DNA of 14,847 bases. It comes from CAZQLE01 sp964593905 (GTDB lineage Bacteria; Chloroflexota; Anaerolineae; Anaerolineales; Anaerolineaceae). The position numbers were made by a program, and so were the translations under genes. Below, piece by piece: positions 7,788 through 14,631 of this stretch. Position 1 is the first letter of the stretch. The number at the start of each line of letters is the position of its first letter. The stretch covers positions 1-14,847 of the forward strand of contig CAZQLE010000087.1 in NCBI GenBank assembly GCA_964593905.1, read 5' to 3'. Below the pieces are notes generated by a model that saw nothing but the letters and a program-made list of their open reading frames with translations, did no database searches and was not told the origin of the DNA.

Positions 7788-8552
7788 ATGACCAGCACTG
7801 ACTTGTTGAAGGTAAGCCTGCTTTTTCCTTTCCGTGATCCCAACTGGATGCGGAAATTACTAATTGCATTTTTGTTGTGCGCGGGGGGACTTTTTATCCC
7901 TGTCATTCCGAGCCTGTTCTTTATGGGATATGTTGTGGAAATTATGATCCGGATTATTGTGGAGAAAAAAGAACCCTCTTTGCCCGAATGGACAAACTGG
8001 GGTGATTTCATGCGTAAGGGCTTGAAATACCTGGGCATTAATTTCTTTTATCTGTTGCCCGGTTCTGTGGTGATGTCAATTGCGTTCATTTTTCTGTTTG
8101 GTTATTCCATTGCGCTGCCATTGCTGGCTGAACGGGGAAGCAGCGACCCGGTATTGTTGACCATTGGGATGTTCGTCTTTATGGGAATTTTTATGCTGGT
8201 GTATTTTTTGAGCTTTTTTCTGATGGGAATGGGATATCTGATGACGCCGCCGGCAATTTGCCGGGTGGTTGAGACCGGCCGCTTCTGGGCCGGGTTTGAT
8301 ATCCCGGCCTGGTGGCGGGTGGTGCGCAAGAATTTGACCGGGTTTGTCCTGGTGACACTGGTGCTGCTCGGTATGCTGACGCTGTTGTATACTATTTTTT
8401 ACTTTTCTTATTTTCTTGTGTTGTTCTGCTGTTTTCTGTTTTTGCTCTGGATGGCGCTGGGGGTATATGTTCTGTTGGTCTCGGCGGCGGCCTATGCCGG
8501 CGCATATCGCCAGGGTCTGGATGCTCTGGAAGAAGCTTCAAGGGCAGGCTGA
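7788..8552 (+). CDS. DUF4013 domain integral membrane protein
   Basis: A 254-residue protein with about five or six hydrophobic segments, at roughly 22-50, 80-108, 120-150, 183-210 and 212-238. The N-terminal FPFRDPNW motif (13-20), a first membrane segment ending in GY (47-48) with a basic stretch after it, then LPEW..WG (65-72) is the pattern I associate with DUF4013. The family is common in archaea and some bacteria and has no known function. GGGAG at 7774-7778 supports the ATG at 7788. Its stop is 11 nt before the menaquinone methyltransferase start, so both are probably on one mRNA, but that alone does not show a role in quinone metabolism. Confidence 0.8.
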   Translation: MTSTDLLKVSLLFPFRDPNWMRKLLIAFLLCAGGLFIPVIPSLFFMGYVVEIMIRIIVEKKEPSLPEWTNWGDFMRKGLKYLGINFFYLLPGSVVMSIAFIFLFGYSIALPLLAERGSSDPVLLTIGMFVFMGIFMLVYFLSFFLMGMGYLMTPPAICRVVETGRFWAGFDIPAWWRVVRKNLTGFVLVTLVLLGMLTLLYTIFYFSYFLVLFCCFLFLLWMALGVYVLLVSAAAYAGAYRQGLDALEEASRAG

Positions 8553-8553
8553 T

Positions 8554-8557
8554 AGGA
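8554..8557 (+). promoter_or_regulatory. Ribosome binding site that decides the menG start
   Basis: AGGA at 8554-8557 lies 6 nt before the ATG at 8564 and one base after the stop of the DUF4013 gene. The frame is open upstream to 8312, but that extension runs inside the DUF4013 gene in another frame and encodes no family sequence, so this site favours 8564. Confidence 0.6.
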
Positions 8558-8563
8558 TTGGGA

Positions 8564-9292
8564 ATGTCCAATTTAACAGGTAGAGAACGGGCTGTTTACG
8601 TACAAAAAATGTTTTCGCGGATCGCCGGCCGATATGACCTGATGAACCGGTTGATGACGCTGGGCATGGACCGCGCCTGGCGGACGGAAGCGATTGGAAA
8701 CATCGCGCCGGGCAAGCAGCAGGTGGTGCTTGACCTGGGTTCGGGGACGGGCGATATTGCCTTTGAAATCAAGGCGCGTTTCCCTGAAGCGATCGTCGTT
8801 GCCAGCGATTTTACCGCCGCGATGCTGCGGCTGGGGCAGCAAAAACCTAGGGGAGATCAAATTCACTGGGTGATTGCAGATGCAATGTATCTGCCGTTTG
8901 CCGCTGAATGTGCGCAAGGGGTAATTTCGGGTTATCTGCTGCGCAATGTGCCCGATTTGGATCTTACCTTGCAAGAGCAATACCGCGTGTTAAAATCAGG
9001 CGGCAGCGCGGCGGCGCTGGATACCACCCCGCCGCGAAAAAACATTCTGCGCCCGTTTATTCTGTTTTATTTCAGGCGGGTAATTCCCACGCTTGGGAAG
9101 CTGATCACCGGTCATGGTGAGGCTTATGCTTATTTGCCAGACTCAACCGAGAAATTTTTTACGGCAGAACGCGTGGCGGAGCGGTTTGAGACGGCTGGTT
9201 TTCATGCGGTCGCATTTGTGCGGCGTATGTTTGGCACGATGGCGATTCACCGGGGGCATAAACCGCCAAACGGTGCGAGCCGCTCAGGATAG
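8564..9292 (+). CDS. menG: UbiE/MenG family methyltransferase, probable demethylmenaquinone methyltransferase
   Basis: A 242-residue class I SAM-dependent methyltransferase. Family features appear in order: F.RIAGRYDLMN at 17-28 with the GMDRAWR segment at 34-40, SAM motif I LDLGSGTGD at 56-64, Asp82 at the end of strand 2, ADAMYLPF at 105-112, a GYLLRNVPD block at 123-131, RVLKSGG at 141-147 and the UbiE signature region Y..RRVIPTLG...TG...AY.YLPDS at about 169-194. In quinone synthesis this enzyme C-methylates demethylmenaquinone to menaquinone (or the ubiquinone counterpart). The adjacent MenA argues for menaquinone. The ATG at 8564 is chosen over the longer open frame because of the AGGA site and normal family length. 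The 3' end overlaps menA by 9 nt, tail to tail. Confidence 0.92.
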   Translation: MSNLTGRERAVYVQKMFSRIAGRYDLMNRLMTLGMDRAWRTEAIGNIAPGKQQVVLDLGSGTGDIAFEIKARFPEAIVVASDFTAAMLRLGQQKPRGDQIHWVIADAMYLPFAAECAQGVISGYLLRNVPDLDLTLQEQYRVLKSGGSAAALDTTPPRKNILRPFILFYFRRVIPTLGKLITGHGEAYAYLPDSTEKFFTAERVAERFETAGFHAVAFVRRMFGTMAIHRGHKPPNGASRSG

Positions 9293-10180
9293 TACAATCC
9301 CTAATGCGAGCAGGAGACTGTACCAGAGCGTTAGCTGTGAGGTGCGGGCCAACAACAGATTCATGGCCGGGCTGAGCGGGCTGGCATGCAAAGCGCGGGT
9401 TAAGGAAATTGCGATGGGAATGACCAACCAGGACAAAAAAACCATCGGTCCGGTGAGTCCGGAAACCCAAAGCCCTGCGGGGGCCAAAAATGCACAGACC
9501 AACAAAAATACATACTCCATCTCACCTGCGCGGCGGCCAAGCCGCGCAGGGATGTTAATTCGGCCTGCTTTGCGGTCCGATTCCATGTCGCGGATATTAT
9601 TCACAACCAGAATTGCGGTGATCAATGCCCCGGTGCCAAAACCGCCCCAAAGTGCAGCAGGATGGAAAGCACCAGTGATGGCAAAGACCGTGCCGCCGAC
9701 TGCGATAAAACCGAAAAATAACCAGCAAAAAACATCCACCAGCCCCGTTTTAACCAATGGAAAGGGCCCGGCGCTGTAGGCATAGGCCGCGATCATACAG
9801 GCGGCCCCAATTGCCAGCACCACCCAGCCTGCAAACCAGGCAAGATACAAACCACAAAGAGCAGCTGCGGCAAACACGACGAAGGTTCCGGCCCACACCT
9901 GCTGTGGTGTGAGCAGCCTGGTAGCGGTGACACGTGTAGGCCCCAGCCGATCGGGGGTATCTGCCCCGCTGGTTCCATCCACCACGTCATTCACCAGATT
10001 TGTCCCGATCTGGATGAAAATTGCGCATAGAAGTGTGGCAACTGCCGGAAGGAGCTGAAACTGGCCCAGATGGACGGAAATTCCCCATCCTACCAGAACT
10101 GAGGAAGCTGCGGCGGGAAGCGTTTTTGGACGAATAGCCAGCAGCCAGGACCGCCAGGGTGAAGGGGTGGATGTATGCAC
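9284..10180 (-). CDS. menA: 1,4-dihydroxy-2-naphthoate polyprenyltransferase MenA
   Basis: A 298-residue polytopic membrane prenyltransferase of the UbiA superfamily, with about eight or nine hydrophobic segments. It attaches the isoprenoid tail to 1,4-dihydroxy-2-naphthoate to give demethylmenaquinone. The first Asp-rich diphosphate-binding motif begins NLVNDVVDG at 61-69 and continues through D.PDRLGPTR to 83; the second is NNIRDMESDRKAGR at 194-207, followed by the family-typical PARLGRR. The N-terminal W..AIRPKTLPA (12-23) is also characteristic. It is the last gene of the dus operon, 20 nt after the GTPase stop. The product feeds the MenG-type enzyme encoded convergently, with a 9-nt overlap. 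A perfect 10-bp inverted repeat lies in the codons for 211-219. Confidence 0.94.
   Translation of the reverse strand: MHTSTPSPWRSWLLAIRPKTLPAAASSVLVGWGISVHLGQFQLLPAVATLLCAIFIQIGTNLVNDVVDGTSGADTPDRLGPTRVTATRLLTPQQVWAGTFVVFAAAALCGLYLAWFAGWVVLAIGAACMIAAYAYSAGPFPLVKTGLVDVFCWLFFGFIAVGGTVFAITGAFHPAALWGGFGTGALITAILVVNNIRDMESDRKAGRINIPARLGRRAGEMEYVFLLVCAFLAPAGLWVSGLTGPMVFLSWLVIPIAISLTRALHASPLSPAMNLLLARTSQLTLWYSLLLALGIVLS
9525..9550. repeat. Perfect 10-bp inverted repeat inside menA
   Basis: CCTGCGCGGC at 9525-9534 is the exact reverse complement of GCCGCGCAGG at 9541-9550, with a 6-nt loop. The stem is nine-tenths G+C and would form a stable hairpin in either strand's RNA. It spans menA codons for PARLGRRAG, a conserved stretch, so coding constraint may explain part of it. 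No T run follows on either strand, so it is not a standard terminator. Confidence 0.6.
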
Positions 10181-10200
10181 CGTTAAAAGTCCTTTTTTGT

Positions 10201-11451
10201 TTAGTTCAGCTTAATTTCTCTGGGGTTTGCGGCCGTCTGGCGCAAGTCGGGCATGGTTTCGAGCGATGCCTGGATCTTCTGCTGCAAGCTCTGTTGGCCC
10301 GGTTTTTTGGCAATTTTGCCCAGGGCATCGACCAGATAAAGGGTGATGCGTTTGGTCAGTGCTTTGAGCGTCTCGCCCGACACTTTTTCGCCGCTCTCAA
10401 ACCAGATCGCCGCGGCATAACCCATTACAACTGTGGTTGAGGCAGCCACGGCAGCCGATAACGCCCAACCGGGAATGCCGCCCAGTTTGCTGAGCTGTTG
10501 AAACAGGGTGCGGCCCAGAAAGCCGAGGCCAAAAGTGGCGATCAACTCTTTCGCGCGCGCCGGGGTGATTTCATACTGGTATATGCGGGCAATCCCCAGC
10601 ACCATCAGCGATTGGGTCACCAGCAGAGGCCCAAAATCGAGCATGGGCAACGGGGTGAGTGCAATGACGGCCGAAACTGAGGCGCCGCTGATGATTGAGC
10701 GCCATGCCAGATGCCAGCGGTATTCGGGCAGGGCGCTGCCCAGCGCAGCTACAAGAGACGGCTCCACCACGGCAATGCTCATTAAGACTTGCGCCAGTTG
10801 ATCGCCTGCTCTGGCCGAGATGGGGAGAATTTGATCGGGTTCGATACCCAGATTTCGGGCAGCCAGGGCGACGACTTTGTCTTTTTCGCGCCGCACCAGA
10901 TCGATTTTATTCATCAAAATGACCAGTGGTTTTTTAAGATGGACCACCTGTTCGTATAACTCAAGCTCGGTTTTCTTAATCCCTTGCACGGCATCAAACA
11001 TGAGCAGCAGGACATCCGCTTCAACTGCTGCCGACAGGGCAGCGGCGCGTTCCTGTTCGCCGACCTCGCCCACTGCATCGGCTCCGGGGGTGTCGATCAG
11101 CATGAATAAACCCGAATCTGCGGCCTGGTTTTTGCGGGTGGTGCCCGGCAAAGCGCTGACTTCGGCCTGTTCTTTGCGATCGCTGATCAGTTGATTAAAC
11201 AGCGTGGATTTTCCGACATTGGCGGGGCCAATGATCGCTACGCGGTGTTTTTCGCCAAAGGCCAGGCGCAGATGGTTGGTCGAGAGGCGCAGCAACATGC
11301 GAAACAACTGGGTTTCCGATGGAAGACCGCGCAAAAGCTGGAGCAGGTTGTTCTTTTCCTGTGGCGAAAGTGATTCAACCAGCGTTTGAAAAGAATGTCT
11401 GGATTGTGGGGTGAGCTTCTTTTGAAATTTCTCGATTTCCTGATCAGCCAT
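10201..11451 (-). CDS. Era/EngA-like GTPase with C-terminal DUF697 membrane domain
   Basis: A 416-residue protein in three parts. A helical, charged N-terminus (1-66) precedes a TRAFAC-type G domain at about 68-235: G1 GPANVGKS at 75-82, G2 region PGTTRK at 102-107, G3 DTPG at 120-123, G4 NKID at 181-184 and G5 SAR at 212-214. A C-terminal part with hydrophobic stretches at about 252-292 and 325-350 carries the PLPMLDFGPLLVTQSLMV...IAR segment that I recognise as DUF697, as in YcjF. It is therefore probably a membrane-attached GTPase of unknown process. The ATG at 11451 is chosen over the longer frame from 11538 because AAGGAA lies 9 nt upstream, overlapping the stop of the zinc-ribbon gene. 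It sits 13 nt after that gene and 20 nt before menA. The partner and cargo are unknown. Confidence 0.85.
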   Translation of the reverse strand: MADQEIEKFQKKLTPQSRHSFQTLVESLSPQEKNNLLQLLRGLPSETQLFRMLLRLSTNHLRLAFGEKHRVAIIGPANVGKSTLFNQLISDRKEQAEVSALPGTTRKNQAADSGLFMLIDTPGADAVGEVGEQERAAALSAAVEADVLLLMFDAVQGIKKTELELYEQVVHLKKPLVILMNKIDLVRREKDKVVALAARNLGIEPDQILPISARAGDQLAQVLMSIAVVEPSLVAALGSALPEYRWHLAWRSIISGASVSAVIALTPLPMLDFGPLLVTQSLMVLGIARIYQYEITPARAKELIATFGLGFLGRTLFQQLSKLGGIPGWALSAAVAASTTVVMGYAAAIWFESGEKVSGETLKALTKRITLYLVDALGKIAKKPGQQSLQQKIQASLETMPDLRQTAANPREIKLN

Positions 11452-11460
11452 TGGTTTTGT

Positions 11461-11466
11461 TTCCTT
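11461..11466 (-). promoter_or_regulatory. Ribosome binding site that decides the GTPase start
   Basis: On the minus strand AAGGAA occupies 11466-11461, 9 nt before the ATG at 11451. Two of its bases lie in the stop codon of the zinc-ribbon/TPR gene, so ribosomes ending there are well placed to reinitiate. This favours 11451 over the ATG at 11538, which would overlap the upstream gene by 74 nt. Confidence 0.6.
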
Positions 11467-12745
11467 AAAATATCCGGTCCAAAAATTGCATGATTGTGCT
11501 TTGCGGCCGTTCGGCAAATACCTGACCGTTCTGGCCATTAATCACGACAGAATAGCGTTTGTCTTCCACTTGATACTGACTCCACCAGATGGGCAGCAGA
11601 ATCAGTTTAAACGCCTCAACCAGCATATTCGAAGTATTAATGCCGATTTCGGTGTGCTGCTCCCAGATTTCGGCTTCGATCTTTGCGCGCTCAAGTTTCA
11701 ATGCGTTTTTTCGGGCTTCCAGTGAGGCGTCTGCGGCAGTGATCTGATAGGTTTCGGCATTCCAGTTGGCAAGATAGCGGCTGTCATACGCTTGCAGCCC
11801 ATCCATCTGGTAAGACTGGAAGACTGGGGTTGTTTTATCGGGCAGGCAGTGCGAAGCCGGGATGAGCAGATCATCATAGAGAATGATATTTTGCCCATTT
11901 CTGGTTTTCCAGGTTTTGTTGACATAGATCTGGCACGACCACGAAATCGTGCCGCCGACATCAAAGGTCCAGGCCGGAATGTAGATGCCCTTCCCACGGC
12001 TGAAGCGCGGCTGTGGTTCGATCGGGTCGGTGTGATACCATTTTGAAAGCGCCTGGCGGGCTGCTTTTTCGTCGAGTTGAAACGGGATGACGCCGACCGG
12101 GGCGATCACCTCTTTTGACATGATCTGGTGGATTGCGTACGGCGTATCACAGTAGGGACAGGTGCGGGTAATGGCTTCGGCTGCCAGCAGAAACACCGCG
12201 CCGCATCCCTGACAGGTCAGGGTGCGCATGGTAACAGGCCGTTGGTGCCCTTGCCCGGTTGCCAACGAGACGATGAAGTTGTTTTCTTTAAGCTCCGAGA
12301 TGTTTGTGTCGGTGGCGATTGTTTCTCGTGAGGTGCAGTGCTCACAATAGAGTGAAGCGCCGTCGGGGGTGTAGACCATGCGCGCCCCACATTGGGGGCA
12401 GACAAAGCGGTCTGCTGATGCTTTTTCTGCGGCCGGCGGTGCGGCGTAGCGGATGATTTTTTCGGGGTCCACCTGATCTTCGACGCGCATCTCGCCGTTG
12501 AGAATGGCGATTTCACGGCGGGCAAAGGCATCTCCCAGGTTATTGGATAGGATTTCTTCGAGATATTTTCGCTTTTCCTGCGGGTCGTGGCTGATCTGAA
12601 CCATACAGCGCCAGGCGTCCATCTTAAATTCCAGCGGCGGGTCTTGCGAAATCAGCCATTCCAGAAAGAAGCGCGCTTCTTTTTCATCACCTGCTTTGGC
12701 GGCGGCCTGACCGCGAACAAATAAATCTCGAAAATGATCATCCAT
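11465..12745 (-). CDS. TPR plus double zinc-ribbon protein, function unknown
   Basis: A 426-residue protein with no signal peptide. The N-terminal 85 residues are helical and TPR-like (AAAKAGDEKEARFFLEWL, then a second such helix pair). Two zinc ribbons follow, each with two CxxC knuckles: Cys116/119 with Cys134/137, and Cys178/181 with Cys196/199. The C-terminal half (about 210-426) has a conserved-looking IPFQLDEKAARQAL segment, a YIPAWTFD..G segment, LIPASHCLP, a LANWNAETYQI..ADASLEAR block and a hydrophobic LILLPIWW stretch near 380 that may be a membrane or buried segment. I recall similar proteins in Chloroflexi annotated as zinc-ribbon proteins, but no function. It is 13 nt before the DUF697 GTPase gene and 9 nt after a small membrane protein gene, which suggests a shared task. 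GGGG lies 5 nt before its ATG. Confidence 0.8.
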   Translation of the reverse strand: MDDHFRDLFVRGQAAAKAGDEKEARFFLEWLISQDPPLEFKMDAWRCMVQISHDPQEKRKYLEEILSNNLGDAFARREIAILNGEMRVEDQVDPEKIIRYAAPPAAEKASADRFVCPQCGARMVYTPDGASLYCEHCTSRETIATDTNISELKENNFIVSLATGQGHQRPVTMRTLTCQGCGAVFLLAAEAITRTCPYCDTPYAIHQIMSKEVIAPVGVIPFQLDEKAARQALSKWYHTDPIEPQPRFSRGKGIYIPAWTFDVGGTISWSCQIYVNKTWKTRNGQNIILYDDLLIPASHCLPDKTTPVFQSYQMDGLQAYDSRYLANWNAETYQITAADASLEARKNALKLERAKIEAEIWEQHTEIGINTSNMLVEAFKLILLPIWWSQYQVEDKRYSVVINGQNGQVFAERPQSTIMQFLDRIF

Positions 12746-12754
12746 GTGAGCCCC

Positions 12755-13180
12755 TTAACGGCGATGAAATGAACTTTGCCAGAGCGCAGCGGCTAAAGCG
12801 ATCAGACCGCCGGCATCAAATATGATAAATCGTTCGACTGTTTGCCGTAAGAAATTATATCCTTGCGGGAGGTTTATGAAAAGCAGTGTTTCTCCGGTCA
12901 GACCCGTGAATTGCATCAATACGGCGCAAATCAAGGCAATGCGATATTTTTGCGGATCAAGCAGCGCAATGAGATAGGGAATATTCCACATGATAAACAG
13001 AATGCCATAACCCTGCACGGCCGCCTGACCGGGAACGCCTGACAGCTCAAACGAAGACACAAAGTTTTGGGGTTGGATTAGAAAAAGCAGGGCGCACTGG
13101 AGATTAAAGAACAACACCACGCCAATGAGCAGGCGGGGAATGATCTGGCGGCGATATTCTGTGGGGGTGAGTGTGTTCAT
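12755..13180 (-). CDS. Small four-helix membrane protein, function unknown
   Basis: A 141-residue protein with four hydrophobic segments at about 14-36, 53-73, 80-100 and 116-134, and a basic N-terminus before the first. Visible features between helices are a SGVPGQAAVQGYG stretch (47-59), a FIMWNIPY segment (62-69), a FTGLTGETLL segment (91-100) and an F.IFDAGG motif near the fourth helix. I do not recognise a named family. Its ATG overlaps the dus stop by 4 nt (ATGA), so it is probably translated together with dus, and its stop is 9 nt before the zinc-ribbon gene. Frame integrity, coupling and membrane pattern make it a real gene; the function is open. Confidence 0.75.
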   Translation of the reverse strand: MNTLTPTEYRRQIIPRLLIGVVLFFNLQCALLFLIQPQNFVSSFELSGVPGQAAVQGYGILFIMWNIPYLIALLDPQKYRIALICAVLMQFTGLTGETLLFINLPQGYNFLRQTVERFIIFDAGGLIALAAALWQSSFHRR

Positions 13181-14154
13181 TCTGGTTCGGCAACTGTCTC
13201 CAACTGTGTGAATATCTGCTTAAGCAGTTCGGCAAAAACCTGGGGGTCAGAACAGGTCATCAACGATTGTATTGCAGCGGGATCAAGCCGATAGGGTGAG
13301 AGATATTTCTTTACAAATTTGCGCATTAGCACCGAGCCACGGATGGGCCCATAAAAGGCGGTCATCAGATCCAATTGCTCAAAAGTGGTCTTTCGCACCA
13401 GTTGAACCGGGACCTGGTCACGATCCAAGCGCGAGAAGATCCAGGGGTTGCCCAGCGCTGCCCGGGCAATCATCACGGCATCGACGCCAGTGTGGGCTTT
13501 CATGCGTTCAATATCGGCCACGGTTTTGATATCGCCGTTGCCGATGACCGGTACTGAAACCGCCTGTTTGACCTCGGCAATGGGATCCCAGTTGGCCGGG
13601 GTGTCGTAGCTCTGGGTGCGCAGCCGGCCGTGGACGGCGATGGCTTTGGCGCCATTGTCTGCGCAAATTTTAGCCACCTCAAGATAATTTATCATGGTCT
13701 GGTCCCATCCCAGCCGGATCTTAACGGTCAGCGGGATGGAAAGGGCGCGCGTCAGGGTGGAAACAATGCGTGCAATTTTTGTGGGGTCTTTGAGCAGCCC
13801 GGCCCCTGCGCCGCGTCCGCAGACTGTGCGGGCCGAACAACCCATATTAATATCAATGATATCCGGGCTGCGCGCCTGAAGCTTCAGGGCGGCTTGCAGC
13901 AGTCTTTCAGGGCTGTCATCAAAGATTTGATAAACCAGCGGCCGTTCATCTTCTGTGTAACGCAGGTGGTCTTCCAGATGCGGCGGGGCGTGCTGTAAGT
14001 CGATGCCGTTGATGAATTCGGTATAAGACAGCGCAGAACCCAGCCGGCGGGTCAGCAGGCGAAAAGGATGATCGGAGATGCCATCCATCGGGGCGAGGAT
14101 GATATCGCCCTGGACGGGAAGTTGACCGATAAAAAATGTAGATTGGTTAAGCAT
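13177..14154 (-). CDS. dus: tRNA-dihydrouridine synthase (DusB-like)
   Basis: A 325-residue FMN-dependent TIM-barrel enzyme that reduces specific uridines of tRNA to dihydrouridine. Family features in order: LAPMDGISDHPFR at 20-32, the TEFINGIDL stretch at 45-53, INMGC at 102-106 with Cys106 as the expected catalytic acid, GRGAGAGLL at 113-121, TVKIRLGW at 143-150 with Lys145, AVHGR at 173-177 with His175, VIGNGDI at 203-209 for the FMN phosphate, and MIARAALGNPWIF at 228-240. The residue after Cys106 is Ser where most Dus proteins have Pro. A C-terminal helical tRNA-binding region follows from about 250. It is the first gene of the five-gene minus-strand operon, and its stop overlaps the next start (ATGA). 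A TATAAT hexamer lies 10 nt before the ATG. Confidence 0.94.
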   Translation of the reverse strand: MLNQSTFFIGQLPVQGDIILAPMDGISDHPFRLLTRRLGSALSYTEFINGIDLQHAPPHLEDHLRYTEDERPLVYQIFDDSPERLLQAALKLQARSPDIIDINMGCSARTVCGRGAGAGLLKDPTKIARIVSTLTRALSIPLTVKIRLGWDQTMINYLEVAKICADNGAKAIAVHGRLRTQSYDTPANWDPIAEVKQAVSVPVIGNGDIKTVADIERMKAHTGVDAVMIARAALGNPWIFSRLDRDQVPVQLVRKTTFEQLDLMTAFYGPIRGSVLMRKFVKKYLSPYRLDPAAIQSLMTCSDPQVFAELLKQIFTQLETVAEPE

Positions 14155-14163
14155 ATGCAGATG

Positions 14164-14169
14164 ATTATA
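14164..14169 (-). promoter_or_regulatory. Putative -10 element of the dus operon, near-leaderless
   Basis: A perfect TATAAT reads on the minus strand from 14169 to 14164. A start point 6-8 nt downstream would lie at about 14158-14156, only 2 to 4 nt before the dus ATG at 14154, so the mRNA would be leaderless or nearly so. No Shine-Dalgarno precedes the ATG. The -35 region has no consensus match. Confidence 0.45.
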
Positions 14170-14190
14170 AAAGAAATCCTACCCAACCAG

Positions 14191-14196
14191 TATAAT
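14191..14196 (+). promoter_or_regulatory. Putative -10 element of the AhpD-like gene
   Basis: A perfect TATAAT on the plus strand predicts a start near 14203 and a leader of about 63 nt before the ATG at 14266. It is 21 nt from the divergent dus -10 element, so the two promoters would share the same DNA face region. No good -35 is visible. Confidence 0.4.
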
Positions 14197-14221
14197 ATAA
14201 GCCTGTGAACTTTCATTAATA

Positions 14222-14238
14222 CCCCGAAAACCGCGGGG
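14222..14238 (+). repeat. Small hairpin in the leader of the AhpD-like gene
   Basis: CCCCG at 14222-14226 pairs with CGGGG at 14234-14238 over a 7-nt loop in the predicted 5' leader. It ends 9 nt before the GGAAAGGG ribosome-binding region (14248-14255). It is too small to be a recognised riboswitch; it could stabilise the mRNA end or be chance. Confidence 0.35.
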
Positions 14239-14265
14239 ATAACCTCTGGAAAGGGTACACTATTT

Positions 14266-14631
14266 ATGTCTCGTCTGGATGAATTTCAAGCTTATCGTCA
14301 GCGCATGAATGACCGTATCGCGCAGATTGATCACCTGGGTATTAAACGTTTTTTTGCGCTTGACACTGCGGCGTATCGTGATGCGGCGTTGGATGCAAAA
14401 ACCAAGGAGCTGTTGGGTTTAACCGCTTCAATGGTGCTGCGCTGCAATGATTGCATCGATTATCATATCATCCAGTGCATTGATGCCGGATGGCGTGATG
14501 AGGAACTGCAGGAAGCGTTTAATGTCGCCCTGATCGTCGGGGGTAGCATTGTGATTCCGCACCTGCGGCATGCCGTCGAAAGCGCTGATTTGTACCGGCA
14601 GATGCTGGCGCAAGGAAGCGCGACCGGTTAA
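14266..14631 (+). CDS. Carboxymuconolactone decarboxylase/AhpD-like protein
   Basis: A 121-residue all-helical protein of the CMD family. The core runs KTKELLGLTASMVLRCNDC at 45-63, with the Cys60-x-x-Cys63-x-x-x-His67 motif that in AhpD-type members forms a redox-active pair used in peroxide reduction, and continues through the ELQEAFNVALIVGG segment at 80-93 and HLRHA at 99-103. The CxxC pair points to a thiol-disulfide or peroxidase-linked role rather than true 4-carboxymuconolactone decarboxylation, but no peroxiredoxin gene is in view. GGAAAGGG ends 10 nt before the ATG. It stands alone on the plus strand, divergent from dus, and its stop overlaps a convergent gene by 4 nt. Confidence 0.9.
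   Translation: MSRLDEFQAYRQRMNDRIAQIDHLGIKRFFALDTAAYRDAALDAKTKELLGLTASMVLRCNDCIDYHIIQCIDAGWRDEELQEAFNVALIVGGSIVIPHLRHAVESADLYRQMLAQGSATG

Noticed and set aside
8312..8563. N-terminal extension of the menG frame
   Set aside because: It runs inside the DUF4013 gene in another frame, is Gly/Cys-rich and unlike any methyltransferase; AGGA at 8554 supports the internal ATG.
9114..9779. 221-codon plus-strand open frame
   Set aside because: It begins in menG in another frame and continues antisense to menA, both of which carry full family motifs; it has low-complexity, Lys/Pro-rich content.
11452..11538. 29-residue N-terminal extension of the GTPase frame
   Set aside because: It lies mostly inside the zinc-ribbon gene, while AAGGAA correctly precedes the ATG at 11451.
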